Assembly (NCBI RefSeq): GCF_009755605.1
Contig: NZ_WPNZ01000019.1
Coordinates: forward strand, 62,001 to 126,000
Source of the DNA: Streptomyces typhae
Lineage (GTDB): Bacteria > Actinomycetota > Actinomycetes > Streptomycetales > Streptomycetaceae
Length of the DNA stretch: 64,000 nucleotides
Direction: 5' to 3'
The position numbers and the translations under genes were made by a program. Below are positions 60,984 to 64,000 of the stretch, in pieces (the first letter of the stretch is position 1; each line of letters opens with the position of its first letter). Under the pieces are notes generated by a model that searched no databases, had not been told where the DNA came from, and worked only from the letters and a program-made list of their open reading frames with translations.

Positions 60984-62302
60984 GGTCGGGCTCCTTCGTG
61001 CGGGGTGGTGGACGGGTCCGACGGGTCCTGGGTACGGGCGCTGCGCGTCCCCGCGGCCCAGGCGGCGGCGACGGCGGGGCGGCCCGGGGCCGGGTCCTGG
61101 CGGTCCGCGGGGTTCCGGGAGGGGGCGGGGCGTCCGGCCGCGGGGGCGCTGGTGTTCCGCGCCCGCGACCTGACGGCCAGTCCGCTGGCGGTGGTGCGGG
61201 GCGCGGCGGCGGGTGCCGGCCGGGGCCTGGGCGGGGCCGCGGCGGTCAGCAGGCTCTTGGGGAGGAACAGATAGACGCGGGTCCCGCCGAACGGGTTCGG
61301 GGCCTCCACGTCGATCCGGAAGCCGTAGTCACCGGCGAGGGCAGCGGCGGCCCGCAGACCGGTCTGCGGGTGCGCGCCGAGCTGGTTGATGTCGTCGCGC
61401 TGAGCGCCCGTCAGAATGGCTCTGGCCCAGAGGAGTTGCTCGTCGTTCATGCGCAGACCGGCGTCGTCCACGATGACCGAGACCCCGTGGTGCCCTTCCT
61501 GGAAGGCGACGTGCACACGGGAGGTGGAGGGGGAGTAGCGGACGGCGTTGTCCAGGAGCACCGCGAGGGCGTGGACGACGGGTCCGACGGCCCGGCTGGT
61601 CACCGCGATGTCGAGATCCTGGTGCTCGACCCGCTCGAACTCCTCGATGCTGCCCATCGCGGCCCGCACCACATCGGTCATCGGGGTGGCCGGCCACCGG
61701 CGCGACAGCTTGCCTCCAGACAGGACCACGTAGTTCTGGGCGACGAGCAGCATCTGCTGCGTGGGGTGGTCGATGCCGACGAGCGTCTCGTACGCCTCGT
61801 CGCCCTCGTGCCGCCGCACGCCCTGGCTGACGCGCTGGCTCAGCTTCGACGCCATGCCCACCATGGCGGAGGAGACGGCGCGCACGGCGGCCCTGCTGGA
61901 CTCCTGCGCGGCCTGCTGTGCGCCGGTGATCTGGGTGTTCGTGCTGGTCTGTGCGTCGTACTGCACCTTGCGCACCGTGTGCGCGGCGGAGTTGGCCAGC
62001 TCCGTGAGCCGCTGTGCGAGCAGGGTGTTCACGAGCGGCTCGGGCAGTGCGAAGTCGACGCCGCGACCGGTGCCGACACGCTCGGCCTCGGCGCCGAGCC
62101 CGGGTATCACACCGTTGGTGAGCTGTGCCAGCACGTCCTCGGTGGCGCGCTGGCGGCCGGCGAACTCCGCCGCCTGCTCACGGAGGCGGTCGCCGGTGCG
62201 GCGCTCGCGCCGGTACTGGCCCCAGAACCGCCAGGCCGTGCCGCCGGCGGCCAGGGCCAGAACTGAGGGGACCACCGACGTGGCCTGTATCAGGTCTGTC
62301 AT
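60980..62302 (-). CDS. cvnA: conservon sensor kinase-like protein (CvnA-like)
   Basis: A 440-residue protein with a short N-terminal membrane helix (SVVPSVLALAAGGTAWRFWG), a helical region and a HATPase-like domain. VVHALAVLLDNAVRYSPSTS is the N box and TGLRAAAALAGDYGFRIDVE follows the G region. A phosphoacceptor His as in the usual H box is not evident (ELANSAAHTVRKVQYDAQTS region). A disordered Pro/Ala-rich tail follows residue 350. It heads the conservon and presumably senses the signal. The operon has a 500-bp upstream region. Confidence 0.9.
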   Translation of the reverse strand: MTDLIQATSVVPSVLALAAGGTAWRFWGQYRRERRTGDRLREQAAEFAGRQRATEDVLAQLTNGVIPGLGAEAERVGTGRGVDFALPEPLVNTLLAQRLTELANSAAHTVRKVQYDAQTSTNTQITGAQQAAQESSRAAVRAVSSAMVGMASKLSQRVSQGVRRHEGDEAYETLVGIDHPTQQMLLVAQNYVVLSGGKLSRRWPATPMTDVVRAAMGSIEEFERVEHQDLDIAVTSRAVGPVVHALAVLLDNAVRYSPSTSRVHVAFQEGHHGVSVIVDDAGLRMNDEQLLWARAILTGAQRDDINQLGAHPQTGLRAAAALAGDYGFRIDVEAPNPFGGTRVYLFLPKSLLTAAAPPRPRPAPAAAPRTTASGLAVRSRARNTSAPAAGRPAPSRNPADRQDPAPGRPAVAAAWAAGTRSARTQDPSDPSTTPHEGARP

Positions 62303-62808
62303 CTATGTCCTCTTACGGGTGTCGAGGGGGAGCGGGGCAGCCGGGTGCCACCGGCCCGTCCGGCGGCCGGTGGGCACACGAGGCCCGTCGAGCGGGAGGG
62401 ACCGTCGAGAGGGGAGGGGCCTCGGCTACGAGGACCACGGCACGGGGTGACGTGCGGTCCCGGGGGCCGGCCCGAGGGGAGAAGCCGTCGGCGAGTGGAG
62501 CCGGTGGGCGCATCGAGGCCCTCTGGGGGGCCCGAACTGTCTCACCGCGCTCCTCAGCACTTCCGGGCTTCCTCTCGATCGCAGTGAACTTCCGGCGAAT
62601 CCGGCGGCATGCATTTTCAGCCAACACGCCATAAGAACAAGCCGGTTGGTCGCCGTCCGCAAACGATATCCTGTCCTACCTGCCAACTGTTTGGCCAGGT
62701 GGCCGGTGAACTCCGTGAACAGCGCTTTAGCGTCTGAACGGGGTATAGGGCCCGTTCCTGGCCCCGCCGGGACGGCGGACTTTCCCGGTTACCCGCGCGA
62801 GCCCGCGA
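62303..62808. promoter_or_regulatory. promoter region of conservon and response regulator
   Basis: A 506-bp region between divergent genes, with AT-rich tracts near 62580-62700 where promoters are most likely. Short purine/pyrimidine tracts and no convincing ORF are present. A GC-rich stretch at 62303-62560 belongs to the conservon leader. I found no hairpin of note. Confidence 0.4.
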
Positions 62809-63513
62809 ATGCACTGCGAAGATGAACAAATGCTTTCGAATCAGCCAGAAATTGATCGAGTGTGGCTGTTATTAGTCGAGGATGACCGAGAAACTGCGGA
62901 CATGTTGGCTGATCTGTTCACGGGTGAGGGCTACCACGTCGAGGTGGCGCTCGACGGTCAGCGCGGACTGCATCTGGGCCTCGCCCGGCGGCACCAGGTG
63001 ATGGTGATCGACCGCAGACTCCCCGGCATCGACGGCCTGGAACTGGTGAAGCGGATGCGGCGGGTCGGGGTGCGGGCCCGCGTCCTGCTGCTCACCGCCC
63101 TCGGCGAGCTGGACGAGCGCGTCGCCGGGCTCGACTCCGGCGCCGACGACTACCTGGTCAAACCCTTCGAAGTGGACGAACTCCTCGCCAGAGTGCGGGC
63201 ACTGCACCGGCGCGAGCTGTCCGGGGCCGAACTCCTGCCTCTGGGCGCGGGGCAGCTCGACCTGAGCCTGCGTGAGGTGCGCCTCGCCGACGGGCGGCAG
63301 GTCGAACTGTCCCTGCGCGAATTCGACCTGCTCCACACGCTCGCCGGGGAACCGGGGCGGGTGCACGAGCGCGCGCGGCTGCGCAGCCGCGTGTTCCCCG
63401 ACACCTCCGCCGACTCCATCGTCGACACCTATGTCTACTACCTGCGGCGCAAACTGGGCCGCGAGGTCATCCGCACCGTGCGCGGGCGCGGCTACCAGGC
63501 GGGGTCGCTGTGA
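62809..63513 (+). CDS. OmpR-family response regulator
   Basis: A 234-residue two-component regulator. The receiver has the acidic pocket at LLLVEDDRETADMLADLFTG, the phospho-acceptor Asp in VMVIDRRLPGIDGLELVKRM and the Lys in ADDYLVKPFEVDELLARVRA. The winged-helix effector runs VRLADGRQVELSLREFDLLH to IVDTYVYYLRRKLGREVIRT and VRGRGYQAGS. An ATG at 62830 (MLSNQPEID) is an alternative start, since no ribosome site clearly favours 62809. The stop overlaps the kinase GTG. Confidence 0.9.
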   Translation: MHCEDEQMLSNQPEIDRVWLLLVEDDRETADMLADLFTGEGYHVEVALDGQRGLHLGLARRHQVMVIDRRLPGIDGLELVKRMRRVGVRARVLLLTALGELDERVAGLDSGADDYLVKPFEVDELLARVRALHRRELSGAELLPLGAGQLDLSLREVRLADGRQVELSLREFDLLHTLAGEPGRVHERARLRSRVFPDTSADSIVDTYVYYLRRKLGREVIRTVRGRGYQAGSL

Positions 63514-64000
63514 GAGCGCCCGTGCGGCTCCCCGTGGGACTCGCGGAGCGGCTCTCCGCGCGGCTCCCGGCGCGGCTTCCCGGACGGGTTCCGGTGCGGC
63601 TGCCCGCACGGTTCTCCGTGCGCCTCGCCGGGCGCGAGCGGATGCCCGACGCCGAGCGGCGCAGGCTCTCGCGCGCCCAGTGGATGATCACTCTGCGGAT
63701 CTCCCTGGTGATGTCCGTGATCACGCTCCTCGTCGGCGCCATCGTCTACGGCGTCGTCCTCGTCGCCCAGCGCGCCGACGCGGAGCGCGAGACGCAGTGG
63801 GGCATCGACCACAACACCATCGACTCCCCGCCCGTCTGCGTGTTCATGAGCATCGAGAGCGGCGGCGTCCTCTCCCACACCCCGGGCATGCCCCCCGGCC
63901 TTCCCCTGCGCTCCAGCATGGCCGCGGTCCGCGACGGCGCCCCGCCGAAGCTCGAACGCGTGGTGCTGCACGGCCGGCACTACACGGTGCGGACCGCGTG
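63510..64000 (+). CDS. sensor histidine kinase, N-terminal part (cut by window)
   Basis: The visible 163 codons start at a GTG inside the response-regulator stop. The first 45 residues are built of Arg-Leu-Pro-type repeats (RLSARLPARLPGRVPVRLPA). A transmembrane helix follows (LRISLVMSVITLLVGAIVYG) and an extracytoplasmic sensor portion (AERETQWGIDHNTIDSPPVC). Catalytic domains lie beyond the window. An ATG at 63641 (MPDAERRRLSRAQ) would skip the repeat region and may be the true start. Confidence 0.8.
   Translation, partial: MRAPVRLPVGLAERLSARLPARLPGRVPVRLPARFSVRLAGRERMPDAERRRLSRAQWMITLRISLVMSVITLLVGAIVYGVVLVAQRADAERETQWGIDHNTIDSPPVCVFMSIESGGVLSHTPGMPPGLPLRSSMAAVRDGAPPKLERVVLHGRHYTVRTA

Overview
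The window is actinobacterial chromosome, almost certainly Streptomyces. It has very high GC, strong GC bias at third codon positions, many GTG starts, translationally coupled stop/start overlaps, a conservon (roadblock/DUF742/GTPase cassette), an ANTAR protein, an RsbW-like ATPase, and many secreted proteins with Sec or Tat signals. I saw no tRNA, rRNA, CRISPR array, intact insertion sequence or replication origin. All calls come from reading the sequence and its translations; no database search was run.

Layout. 1-2455: the end of an exopolysaccharide locus on the minus strand (nucleotide-sugar dehydrogenase cut by the window edge, and the priming sugar transferase). 3135-4004: a small HTH gene and a Clp N-domain gene behind a palindromic operator array; the Clp gene carries a frameshift at a C7 tract. 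4408-16943: a secreted polymorphic-toxin locus on the minus strand (LamG adhesin-like protein, Rhs/YD-repeat toxin with a pretoxin HINT domain, overlapping immunity gene), with a displaced toxin fragment and a second immunity-like gene downstream. 17247-25922: ordinary metabolic and regulatory genes (cupin, DoxX, AraC, SRPBCC, flavin monooxygenase, amidohydrolase, ANTAR, HATPase, an unknown protein). 26128-34165: minus-strand acetyltransferase, stand-alone TOPRIM protein and exported hydrolases, plus an MFS/beta-propeller pair. 34294-35972: an XRE-like regulator and a dienelactone hydrolase.

35995-42889 reads as an amine-catabolic module: gamma-glutamyl ligase of the glutamine synthetase family, P450, [3Fe-4S] ferredoxin, ferredoxin reductase, a decayed aldehyde dehydrogenase, a PuuD-like hydrolase and a MarR regulator. 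Three copies of a GTTTG-n4-CAAAC operator sit at its promoters. The order suggests the Puu logic of glutamylate, oxidise and hydrolyse, with a P450 system in place of the flavin oxidase, as in mycobacterial morpholine/piperidine loci.

44407-49962 is the most unusual block: a group II PLP decarboxylase, a CapK/PaaK-type adenylate-forming enzyme, and four divergent paralogues of a small beta-sandwich-like protein resembling AidA/PixA inclusion-body proteins, all tightly packed on the plus strand. I know of no described Streptomyces system of this kind, so it is the main candidate for an undescribed system.

50728-55615 is a translationally coupled minus-strand trio: an ATP-grasp ligase, a PEP-synthase/glucan-water-dikinase-like phosphotransferase and an MFS exporter. 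It could make, phosphorylate and export a small amide or peptide. A PAS-PAS-LuxR regulator is divergent from it. 57138-62302 is a conservon (cvnA-B-C-D) followed by two P450 genes, and 62809-64000 is a two-component pair cut by the right edge.
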